DNA of 64,000 nucleotides from positions 62,001 to 126,000 of the forward strand of contig JADKEH010000012.1 in assembly GCA_016718155.1 (NCBI GenBank), written 5' to 3'. The position numbers and the translations under genes are program-made. This DNA comes from Candidatus Rhodoferax randersensis. Lineage in GTDB: Bacteria; Pseudomonadota; Gammaproteobacteria; Burkholderiales; Burkholderiaceae_C. Under the pieces are notes generated by a model, which made no database searches, was not told the DNA's origin, and saw only the letters and a program-made list of their open reading frames with translations. Positions 53,484 to 61,640 of the stretch are shown here, one piece after another; positions within the stretch are counted from its first letter, which is position 1, and every line of letters starts with the position of its first letter.

Positions 53484-53531
53484 CGGTGGTGTGCGCGAGT
53501 CGGTCAGCCTAGGTCGAACCCGTCGGCGCTA

Positions 53532-55136
53532 TCAGACCGGCACCGCGTAGCCGCTGGAGTCGGTGAACACAATCTCACCCTCCGCATCGACCCGGAAAAC
53601 GCCAGCGCGGTAGTCGCGGCGCAGCGCAGCGACCAGTCGACCAAACGCGATGTCCACCGTGCCGGACACGGCCACGCCGACCTGCACCGTCGCACTGCGG
53701 CCCAGGGCAATCTGTCGGTCGAGTTCGTCGCGTTCAGCCAGCGAGCCTGCATGGGCTGTGGCCGCCTGCTCCCGCGAGGCCTTGGCGCGCGCCAGCACCC
53801 CCTTGGGGTCGCCGACCGACGTCAGGTGTACCACCAGCTTGTGCAGGCTGGTGTGCGCCGCATCTTCCTTTTCGATGCGCTCCTGCAGCGCCCTGCGCCG
53901 CGTCTGCAGCGCCGGGTTGGCGCCCATCACCACCCTGGTCACGCCGCTCGTAGCCGAGCCCAACAGCGGCACCTTGAGGAGCATCATGGCAGTTGTCACG
54001 CCACCGATCAGGCGCCCACGCTGCGGTGATGCGTCGCCCACGATGATCTGGTTGAGCGACTGCAGCTCGCAGTCCAGCGCCATGTCACGGATCACGATGG
54101 ATGTGCCAGCGTGGATCTGCACCGCCTCGGCAAACCGCGCCGTTACCGATCCAACAGCACGCAGCCTGGCGCGCCCCACCACCCCGCCCGTGACGGTGAT
54201 GTTGCCGCCGGCCTCCAGCACGCCGCCGTCGACCACGCCGCCAACGAGGATGTCACCGGTGGCCTGCACCTTCATGCCGTGACCGACCTCACCGTCGACC
54301 TGGACGGTGCCGTCATAGTGGATATTGCCGCTGGCCATGTTGACTTCGGAGACGCGCAGAACTGGCTCCACCATCACACCACACTGCACCCGCACCGGTT
54401 GGCCGGTCAGGCTGGCCTGCAGCAAATTGGGATCGTCGGCGGCTACCTCGGCACCCGCGAGCTGCCCCGTAAACGGCAAGTCCAAACCCGCACGCGCCGG
54501 CAGAACTTTGCCGCGCACGCAATAGCCGTCAACGCCGGTGGTAGCAGGCTTACGGCGCATCAAGGGTGCGCCGGTCTTCACCACCACGATGGTGCCGCGC
54601 TCGCGGTAATCAATCAGCCCGTGTTCGTCAACTCTGGGGGCGCGGTCCTCCTGGACCGAAGTCAACTCTTCAAACTCTGCATCCTGCCCGTGCTCTGGCA
54701 GCAAACCGCGCGCCACCACCACGCCGTTGCACGCGCCCTGCTCGCACACCGAAGCGACCGCAGCGTAGTCGACACCCTGCGTCACACCGGCTGCGGCCAA
54801 AGCCCGCAGCACCATCGCAGGCGCGGCAGCCTCGCCGCCACGAGCTGGAACGATAGCCAGCGTGGCGCTCATGTCATCGGGCGCAATGTGTACCTGAATC
54901 GCTGCATCACAGCGTTGCGCGACCAGCAGCACAAAGGGCTTCACACTTGTATTGGCGTCGAGCGCCGCCTGGTCGACCGCCTCGGTGTGGATCAGGCAGT
55001 TGCCGTAGCCCTGCTCAAGCAGCCAGGCCAGCAAGGTCACGCTTTCGAGCGGCGCACGGCCCGCTACAACCTGGACGGTCAGAAACACCTGGCCGTCGGC
55101 TTCATTCAAGGCAATCCCGGAAAAGTCCATACGCAC
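53532..55136 (-). CDS. FapA-like (DUF342) protein
   Basis: Cytoplasmic protein of 534 residues with the DUF342/FapA architecture: an N-terminal alpha/beta region, a central segment (GVDGYCVRGKVLPA, a PTxGxDGxxVxGxxxPA-like family motif) and a beta-helix of turns such as VQVDGEVGHGMKVQATGDILVGGVVDGGVLEAGGN, then a coiled-coil (LQTRRRALQERIEKE). Similar proteins are found near motility or polysaccharide genes; the function is unproven. The start may be ATG 55130 rather than 55136. It is convergent with no gene, and is followed by the MFS gene in the same direction. Confidence 0.85.
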   Translation of the reverse strand: MRMDFSGIALNEADGQVFLTVQVVAGRAPLESVTLLAWLLEQGYGNCLIHTEAVDQAALDANTSVKPFVLLVAQRCDAAIQVHIAPDDMSATLAIVPARGGEAAAPAMVLRALAAAGVTQGVDYAAVASVCEQGACNGVVVARGLLPEHGQDAEFEELTSVQEDRAPRVDEHGLIDYRERGTIVVVKTGAPLMRRKPATTGVDGYCVRGKVLPARAGLDLPFTGQLAGAEVAADDPNLLQASLTGQPVRVQCGVMVEPVLRVSEVNMASGNIHYDGTVQVDGEVGHGMKVQATGDILVGGVVDGGVLEAGGNITVTGGVVGRARLRAVGSVTARFAEAVQIHAGTSIVIRDMALDCELQSLNQIIVGDASPQRGRLIGGVTTAMMLLKVPLLGSATSGVTRVVMGANPALQTRRRALQERIEKEDAAHTSLHKLVVHLTSVGDPKGVLARAKASREQAATAHAGSLAERDELDRQIALGRSATVQVGVAVSGTVDIAFGRLVAALRRDYRAGVFRVDAEGEIVFTDSSGYAVPV

Positions 55137-55265
55137 CGTCTCCGTCCATACGTGGTTGCTACGATGTTTATAGCTTATTACGGCGATTGCACCAAACGCC
55201 CAGGCTCAATGCGGGCATGACGCCGACGCCAGCTCAGACCGGTTGGCGATCTACCAGGCAGCGCG

Positions 55266-56528
55266 TCACCTGAAAACCCAAAAAGCCGCCGCCGCGACCA
55301 CGGTGGGCGGCAAGGCAGCCAGCAACAAACCCAGCGGGTGGACGACGCCCTCATGGAAGTGCGGACGCAGAATGGCAATGCCCGCGGGGTTGGGCGCATT
55401 GGCGATGATGGTCAGGCCGCCACCGGTCACCGCTCCGGCCACAAGCGCGTATTTGAAACTGTCGCTCAAGCCTTCCACCAGCGAGCCCAGATAGGTCAAA
55501 GCCGCGTTGTCGGTGACGGCGGTCAGCGCAATCGCCCCCACAAACACCGCATCACTGCTCATGCCCATCAACAGCGGCTGCAGCCACCACTGCTGCTGGC
55601 CGCCCAACACCACCAGCCCGGCCAGGAAGAACGCCACCAGCAAGCCCTCTTTCAAAATCAGCCGGTCCTGGTGGTGTTCATAGGCGTGGGTAATGCCCAG
55701 GAAGAACAAAAACAGCCCCATGAAAATGGGCGGATGGTGCGCAAACACCACCACCCCCACCAGAAACGCCAGGTGCACGGCAACCAATAGCAAGGGAACC
55801 GGCGGCGCAGCATTTTTTTTTGTGCCAGTTTGCAGGGGCAGCGCCGCCAGTTCCTTGCGAAACACCACCGACACACCCACTGAGTTCACCAGCACCGCAA
55901 TGGCGGCCTTCCAGCCAAAAGTGGCGGCCATGAAGGGGGTGTCCCAGCCCCACTGGGCGGCCACCATCAGCACCGGCGGCGCGGCAAACGAGGTGAGCGT
56001 GCCGCCAATCGAGATGTTGACGAACAGCACGCCCAGGGTCGCGTATTTGAGGCGCGTCGAGAGGTTTCTGGCAAAGAAGCGGCTGCCCAGAATCAGCGCA
56101 GCCAGGGTCATGGCTGCGGGCTCGGTGATGAACGACCCCATCAGGGGCACCATAACCATCACTACCAGGTAGTAGCCCAGGCTGCCCCCCAGCGGCACGG
56201 CGCGCGCCAGCCACTGCACCAAGGCCGTGGCCGCCTGCAGAATGGGCCGCGTGGCGGCAATCACCATCACCGCAAACACAAACATCGGCTCGGTGTAGTT
56301 GCGGTTGTCGATGTAGTCAACGGCGGCCTTCGTGCCCAGCATCGCCACCATGGCAATGGCCAGCACCAGCGCCCAAAAACCAAACACCACCTCGACTTCG
56401 CCCAGCCAGTGCCACAGCCCGGCATGGCGGGGCTGCAGGTGCGCCAGGTGCTCAAAATATTTGGTCGAGAACGTGTGGACGATGGCCAGCACGAACAGCA
56501 CGGCGCAAACCAGCTCAAAGGGGGTCAT
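55266..56528 (-). CDS. putative Na+/H+ antiporter (Na_H_antiport_3-like)
   Basis: Membrane protein of 420 residues with eleven or so helices. The segments ITEPAAMTLAALILGSRFF, GGTLTSFAAPPVLMVAAQWGWDT and VTDNAALTYLGSLVEGLSDSFKYALVAGAVTGGGLTIIANAPNPAG fit the putative sodium:proton antiporter family and the wider ArsB/NhaD ion transporter fold, including an Asn/Asp-Asn pair in the middle of a helix. The substrate is uncertain. It is the upstream partner of the DUF342 gene on the same strand. Confidence 0.85.
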   Translation of the reverse strand: MTPFELVCAVLFVLAIVHTFSTKYFEHLAHLQPRHAGLWHWLGEVEVVFGFWALVLAIAMVAMLGTKAAVDYIDNRNYTEPMFVFAVMVIAATRPILQAATALVQWLARAVPLGGSLGYYLVVMVMVPLMGSFITEPAAMTLAALILGSRFFARNLSTRLKYATLGVLFVNISIGGTLTSFAAPPVLMVAAQWGWDTPFMAATFGWKAAIAVLVNSVGVSVVFRKELAALPLQTGTKKNAAPPVPLLLVAVHLAFLVGVVVFAHHPPIFMGLFLFFLGITHAYEHHQDRLILKEGLLVAFFLAGLVVLGGQQQWWLQPLLMGMSSDAVFVGAIALTAVTDNAALTYLGSLVEGLSDSFKYALVAGAVTGGGLTIIANAPNPAGIAILRPHFHEGVVHPLGLLLAALPPTVVAAAAFWVFR

Positions 56529-56719
56529 GGGGAAGGACCAAAGCGAAGAAGGCTAAAGAGTGGCGCATGCCAGGATTGTTACCCAATTGACCGCGTGCGA
56601 TGGGGCTGTGGGCAACACCCTTGGAGGGCGGCGAGGCCCAGGGCCACCACCGCCACTCCGCCACCCCGCTCGTGCCATCCAGCACTGAGCCGCGGCGAGC
56701 AGTCGCCCGCCGCCGTTAC

Positions 56720-58744
56720 TCAGGGCCGAACGGGTGCCGCCGCGCGCGGCGCGTTGGACTGGCCGGTGATCTCCCGGAAGAACGCGTCGGGCGAGGGCTT
56801 GCGCTGCAGAAAGGCCTCCACCAGCTCGGCGGGGTGGCGTTGCCCGCCGCTCTCCAGAATCAGCTTGCGGTAACGCGCGCCGACCTTGGTGTCCATGGCA
56901 TTGGTGCCAAAGGCCGAGCGCATGTCCAGCGCCAGCACCTCGGACCACATGTAGCCGTAGTAACCCGCCTGGTAGCCGCCCATCACGTGACCAAAGCCCG
57001 CAGGCACCAGCGTGCCGGCCTCGTGGCCCAGCGGCGTCTTGCCCTCTAACTCAATCCAGGTCTGCATCGGGTCCACCGTGGTGGGTGTATGCAGCGCCAT
57101 GTCCCACGCCGAATAGAGGCGTTGACGCGCGTACTGGATGCCCTTGCCAAAGGCGCGCGAGGCGTTCATGCGCTCGATCAGCTTCGGGTCAATCGGCTTG
57201 CACGTGGCGCAGACCTTGGCGAACAAGGCCAGCGTCTCGGGGCGGCGCGACCATTCCTCGAACATCTGCGATGGGGCTTCGACGAAGTCGCGTTTGACAC
57301 CAGTGCCGGCATTGAGCACGTAGCGGGTGCGCGACAACACACCATGCAGGATGTGGCCGAACTCATGGAACAGGGTTTCCAACTCGTTCTCATCAAAACC
57401 TTCGCGGTTGAAGTTGGTCACCAGCACCGAGATTGGCGTGCGCTGGGCCGCCAGCGAGACACCACGCACGCCAAACGCGGCAGCGTGTTTGTATTTGCCG
57501 TCGCGTGGGAACAGGTCCAGGTAGAAGCTCGACAAATACTTGCCACTGCGTGTATCAAACACGTCGTAGCCACGCACGTCGGGCTGCCACACCGGCAGGC
57601 TCTTGTTGGGGCGAAACTGCACGCCGTACAGCGTGCTGGTGACTTTCATCATCCAGTCGATGGTGGGGTCAACCGGAAACTGCGCGCGCACCTCGCGCTG
57701 GTCCACGCTGTAGCGCACTTTCTTCAAGCGTTGCTGAAAGAACGCCACGTCCCAGCGCTTCAGGACTGCGTCCTTCTCGCCGGTGAAGGCCGCCTTCTCG
57801 GCGCGCAGCTCATCGAGCTCCTTGCGTTCGAGCGCCTCGACACGGCCCTGCACGTCGTCCAGAAAACGCGTCACGGCGGCTGACTTGCCGGCCATCTTGC
57901 GCTTGAGCGACCAATCGGCATAACTGGCGTCGCCCATCAGTTGCGCCAGCTCCAAGCGCAACTGCACGGCTTCCTTGAGCAAATCCAGGTTGGGCTGACC
58001 ACCCCGCTGCTGGAACGCCGTCCAGAAAGCCTTGCGGGTGCTCTCGACCTGCGCGTTGTTCATGATCGCATCCAATTCGGGGTAGTCCAGCCCGAACAGA
58101 TAGTTGCCCTGCGCATCCTTGGCGCGGTTGGTTAGCGCCGCCGGCAACACGCCGGTCAGCGCCGGCTCGGCAAAGGCCAGTTTGGTGGTCACGTCGCGCA
58201 CGTTGCGCGAGAAATCCTGCGACAGCTTGTCCAGCCGCTCGAAGATCACTTTGGCGCGCTCGCGCTTGTCGGCACTCAGGCTGACACCGCGCTCCTCGAA
58301 GTCGTCCAGGATGCTCTGGCGGGCCATGGTGTCAACGGAATTGGTCGTGCGCAGGGCCTTGACCCGCTGGAACAAGGCGTCGCTCTGCAGGTACTCGTTG
58401 GGCAGGGCCGACAAGAGCAGATCGCAGGCCTCGGCCGCCTTGCGCACTTCGGCGTCGGGGCTGGTTTCCGACAGCAGGCCGACCGGGCCGCCGATGTCTT
58501 GCAGACCGATGTCGAGCTCGTTCCAGGCTCCCAGCACGCTCTTGGCATTGACTTTGTTCAGCGGCAAGGCCTTGAGAGCCTCGATCCGGGCGCGGGCCTG
58601 GGCAATGCTCTGGTCACACAGCTTGGGGATCTCGGCGGCGCTGGGTTGCGCAATGACGCCGCGTTGCGCAGCCAAGGCGTTGGTGCTGGTGAGGGGGAGG
58701 ACGAGTGCTGCGCAGGCAGCCAACACCGTGGTTTGAAGCTTCAT
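56720..58744 (-). CDS. M3 family oligopeptidase with signal peptide
   Basis: Zinc metallopeptidase of 674 residues, in the thimet oligopeptidase/oligopeptidase A family. The catalytic HEFGH motif is at about residue 460 (LFHEFGHILHGVL). The C-terminal segment with MGGYQAGYYGYMWSEVLALDM is characteristic. The N-terminus has a Sec signal (VLAACAALVLPLTSTNALA), so the enzyme works in the periplasm, unlike the cytoplasmic OpdA. It cleaves short peptides. The ATG at 58744 fits the signal peptide better than the longer reading. The spacer 56529-56719 holds no obvious feature. Confidence 0.93.
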   Translation of the reverse strand: MKLQTTVLAACAALVLPLTSTNALAAQRGVIAQPSAAEIPKLCDQSIAQARARIEALKALPLNKVNAKSVLGAWNELDIGLQDIGGPVGLLSETSPDAEVRKAAEACDLLLSALPNEYLQSDALFQRVKALRTTNSVDTMARQSILDDFEERGVSLSADKRERAKVIFERLDKLSQDFSRNVRDVTTKLAFAEPALTGVLPAALTNRAKDAQGNYLFGLDYPELDAIMNNAQVESTRKAFWTAFQQRGGQPNLDLLKEAVQLRLELAQLMGDASYADWSLKRKMAGKSAAVTRFLDDVQGRVEALERKELDELRAEKAAFTGEKDAVLKRWDVAFFQQRLKKVRYSVDQREVRAQFPVDPTIDWMMKVTSTLYGVQFRPNKSLPVWQPDVRGYDVFDTRSGKYLSSFYLDLFPRDGKYKHAAAFGVRGVSLAAQRTPISVLVTNFNREGFDENELETLFHEFGHILHGVLSRTRYVLNAGTGVKRDFVEAPSQMFEEWSRRPETLALFAKVCATCKPIDPKLIERMNASRAFGKGIQYARQRLYSAWDMALHTPTTVDPMQTWIELEGKTPLGHEAGTLVPAGFGHVMGGYQAGYYGYMWSEVLALDMRSAFGTNAMDTKVGARYRKLILESGGQRHPAELVEAFLQRKPSPDAFFREITGQSNAPRAAAPVRP

Positions 58745-58874
58745 GACAATCCTGAAATCGGGGGTGGGGATGGGATTGATCGGACTGGGTCCGCCGTGCC
58801 CACGTGGGCCTTCTGGGCGCGTGAGGTGGACGCGATTATAGGCAGCGCGCCCAAAACGTTCACGGCTCGAAAGA

Positions 58875-60377
58875 TCAACCCCGGGCGATCCGGCCAACCG
58901 CCACGCCGCGCAGGAAGGCGATCACGGTCGGGTCCACCCCCAGAGCGTCCATCAGCTCCAGCGCGCGCGCCAAGTCGCGCATGGCGCCCAGCTTGCCTTG
59001 CAGCGTTACGGCCTGCTGTTGCCAGGCATGCGCCCAGGGCTTGTGCCACAACCCGCCCAAAGCCTCGATGCCGTAGCGCAAATGTTTGGCGAGAATACGC
59101 GCGCGGTGCTGCCCCAGGGTGTCTTCCTCGCCCCGGCTCTCGCGCATGGCCCCTTGCAGGCGTTGGTGCAAGCGGCGCAGGCGGCGCCGCGCCCAACCGC
59201 TCAAATGAGGGTCCGGTGGCAAGATCGCCGTCTCAGGCTGAGCCAAGCTCTCCAGCCACTGGGTGGTGGCCAACAGACAGGCCCCCACGCTAGGCTGCGT
59301 GATGGCATGCCGCACCGCCAGACGCTGTTGCCGGGCAGCCTGGGTCAACAACTTCAGCATCGTCTGCCAGACCAATTGGCGCGACGCGCTGCCGCGCACA
59401 AAGGCGTCCGCCAGTGGCGCCAAGGTGTCGGTCCGCGCCACGTCCAGGTCCCGCAGTTCGCCCAGGGCCTGGCACAGCGGTTGCAGCGCCAGCCAAGTGG
59501 GCGCATCGCCGTCACGCAGTACCGGCTTGAACAGGCGTTGCAGGCTCCTGAAGCGGCGCCAACCGACACGCGCCTGGTGCACCACTTCCGGGTCGTCCGA
59601 GTGCGCCAGCAGGTGCAGGTTGGTGACGAACTGATCGAACGCCTCGCGCAGGACACGCTGCGCCGCCTGCGCCACGGCAAGACCCGGCGTCAACGTCGGT
59701 GGCCGGGCCCGCCTTGGCGGCAGAGCGCCGTGCTGCGCCAGGGCGTAGGCCCGCTCGGACTTGCTGGCGCTCAAGGGCAACACGGCAACCCGCTCGGCGA
59801 TCTGCCCGGCCAGCGCAAACAGCACCTCGGGCGAGCCCGCCAGCAACTCCAGTTCCAGCTCGCACAGGGCCAGGCGATGCCCACCCGCCGTGATGTGGCC
59901 ACGGTCCAGCGCCACTTCCACCGCACTGCCATCACGCTGGCGCACCACCCAGCGGGTGCGCTCAAAGCTGGTCTCGAAGCAGGGCGTCAGCGTGTCGAAC
60001 AAGCGGCCATCCAGGTCGATCCCGGTCCAGGGCGTGGCCTGCAGTGCCTGCGACGACAAGGCCGGGCCGGCCACCGGCGTCTCCCACTCGCCGCGCTGGC
60101 TCAGGGCCGAGTCACCCGCACCGCCTACTTTGAGCGTCTGCAGCCACTGCGGCGTGGCCGCGCTGCCGACGCGGCGCAGGCGCAAGGCCACGCGCAAGTC
60201 GCGCAAGGTCTGCTCCGGCGTGTCGTAATAAACATTGTGCAACTGCAGCGTGGTCGCCTTGCGCCGCGCGAGCGCGGGCACCCGCGACAGTTGCCGCAGC
60301 AGCGCTGCCGGGCCGGTGGCAGGCAGGGCGAGCTTGAGTTCGACCTCTTGCGCGTGGGGGGTGGACGGGGTGTTCAT
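58875..60377 (-). CDS. CYTH-CHAD domain protein
   Basis: Protein of 500 residues. The N-terminal CYTH domain begins with the ExExK motif (Glu11, Glu13, Lys15), which marks triphosphate-tunnel metalloenzymes that hydrolyse inorganic triphosphate or similar substrates. The C-terminal half is a CHAD domain with histidine-rich helices (DDPEVVHQARVGWRRFRSL, KHLRYGIE), which binds polyphosphate. It is probably cytoplasmic, associated with polyphosphate granules. ATG 60377 was chosen just before the CYTH domain; it is divergent from the DUF2855 gene. Confidence 0.92.
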   Translation of the reverse strand: MNTPSTPHAQEVELKLALPATGPAALLRQLSRVPALARRKATTLQLHNVYYDTPEQTLRDLRVALRLRRVGSAATPQWLQTLKVGGAGDSALSQRGEWETPVAGPALSSQALQATPWTGIDLDGRLFDTLTPCFETSFERTRWVVRQRDGSAVEVALDRGHITAGGHRLALCELELELLAGSPEVLFALAGQIAERVAVLPLSASKSERAYALAQHGALPPRRARPPTLTPGLAVAQAAQRVLREAFDQFVTNLHLLAHSDDPEVVHQARVGWRRFRSLQRLFKPVLRDGDAPTWLALQPLCQALGELRDLDVARTDTLAPLADAFVRGSASRQLVWQTMLKLLTQAARQQRLAVRHAITQPSVGACLLATTQWLESLAQPETAILPPDPHLSGWARRRLRRLHQRLQGAMRESRGEEDTLGQHRARILAKHLRYGIEALGGLWHKPWAHAWQQQAVTLQGKLGAMRDLARALELMDALGVDPTVIAFLRGVAVGRIARG

Positions 60378-60509
60378 CACAGAGCTGTCGACAACAACAA
60401 CGGTGCGCACCATCATAACGACCAGCTGCCGGGTCAGCGTCGCCCTGCGCTGTCACCTGCGCGGCTGGTGCGGGTTGCTGGCGGCGCGCCTTTCCCCTAT
60501 GGTGCAACC

Positions 60510-61640
60510 ATGAACACCATCGACTTTCTGGTCCGCAAGGACCAACTGGGGCACACCACGCTTCGCAACACGGCCACCACGCCGCTGCCCGGGGGCCAGA
60601 TTCGGGTACACGTTGACCGCTTTGCGCTGACCTCCAACAACATCACCTACGCGGCCTTTGGCGACGCCATGTCCTATTGGCGCTTCTTTCCGGTATCCCC
60701 CGAACAGGCCAGCGGCGACGATGCCGCCATGTGGGGGCGCATCCCGGTGTGGGGCTTTGGCACGGTCACCGAGTCGCGCCACGCCGAGGTGCCGGTGGGC
60801 GAGCGGCTGTATGGCTACTTTCCGATGTCCTCGTCGGTCGACCTGAGCCCGACCCGCGTGTCGGCGCTCGCCCTGTCCGACGGCGCGCCGCACCGCGCCG
60901 AGTTACACGCGGTCTACAACCAGTACACCCGATGCGCCGCCGACCCGTTCTACACCGCTGACACCGAAGACCTGCAGGCGCTGCTGCGCCCCTTGTTCAT
61001 CACCTCGTGGCTGATTGACGACTTTCTGGCCGACAACGACTTCTTCGGCGCCACCGCCAACGCCGCGCAGCGCGGCGTCATGTTGCTGTCCAGCGCATCG
61101 AGCAAGACCGCTTACGGTACCGCCTTCCAGATGGCAAAACGCGCGGGCATCGAGGTGGTGGGCCTCACTTCACCCGGCAATGTGGCGTTCTGTGAAAGCC
61201 TGGGTTGTTACCGCCGGGTGCTGCGCTACGACCAGCTTGACCAGGTGGCCGCCGATGCGCCCTGTGTGTACGTGGACTTTGCCGGCAACGCGGCGTTTCG
61301 CAAGGCGCTGCACACGCACTGCAAGAACCTCAAGTTCAGCAGCTCCATCGGCGGCACGCACGTGTCGGACCTGGGCAGCGGCAAGGACTTGCCCGGCCCC
61401 AAGCCGACGCTGTTCTTTGCACCGGCGCAGATCAAGAAGCGCAGCGGAGAATGGGGTTCACAGGGTTTGGGGGCGCGGCTGCTGCAGTCGTGGCACGGCT
61501 TCATCGCCGCGGTGTCCAACCCCAGCCAGCCCTGGCTGACGGTGCAGCACCACCGTGGCGCAGAGGCGGTGCAAGCGGCCTATCTGCAGGTGTTGTCGGG
61601 CAAGGGCGACGCACGCGTGGGGCACATGCTCAGCCTCTGA
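60510..61640 (+). CDS. DUF2855 family protein
   Basis: Protein of 376 residues in the DUF2855 family, with a MDR-like (zinc-alcohol-dehydrogenase-like) N-terminal part (VDRFALTSNNITYAAFGD) and a possible nucleotide-binding segment (GVMLLSSASSKTAYGTAFQ). Typical GxGxxG and catalytic zinc ligands are not obvious. The function is unknown. It is 132 bp from the divergent CYTH-CHAD gene and converges with the terminal GGDEF-EAL gene, overlapping its 3' end by 11 bp. Confidence 0.85.
   Translation: MNTIDFLVRKDQLGHTTLRNTATTPLPGGQIRVHVDRFALTSNNITYAAFGDAMSYWRFFPVSPEQASGDDAAMWGRIPVWGFGTVTESRHAEVPVGERLYGYFPMSSSVDLSPTRVSALALSDGAPHRAELHAVYNQYTRCAADPFYTADTEDLQALLRPLFITSWLIDDFLADNDFFGATANAAQRGVMLLSSASSKTAYGTAFQMAKRAGIEVVGLTSPGNVAFCESLGCYRRVLRYDQLDQVAADAPCVYVDFAGNAAFRKALHTHCKNLKFSSSIGGTHVSDLGSGKDLPGPKPTLFFAPAQIKKRSGEWGSQGLGARLLQSWHGFIAAVSNPSQPWLTVQHHRGAEAVQAAYLQVLSGKGDARVGHMLSL

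Noticed and set aside
55808..55817. Poly-T run in the Na+/H+ antiporter-like gene as a slippage site
   Set aside because: The reading frame is continuous through it, so there is no evidence of a shift.
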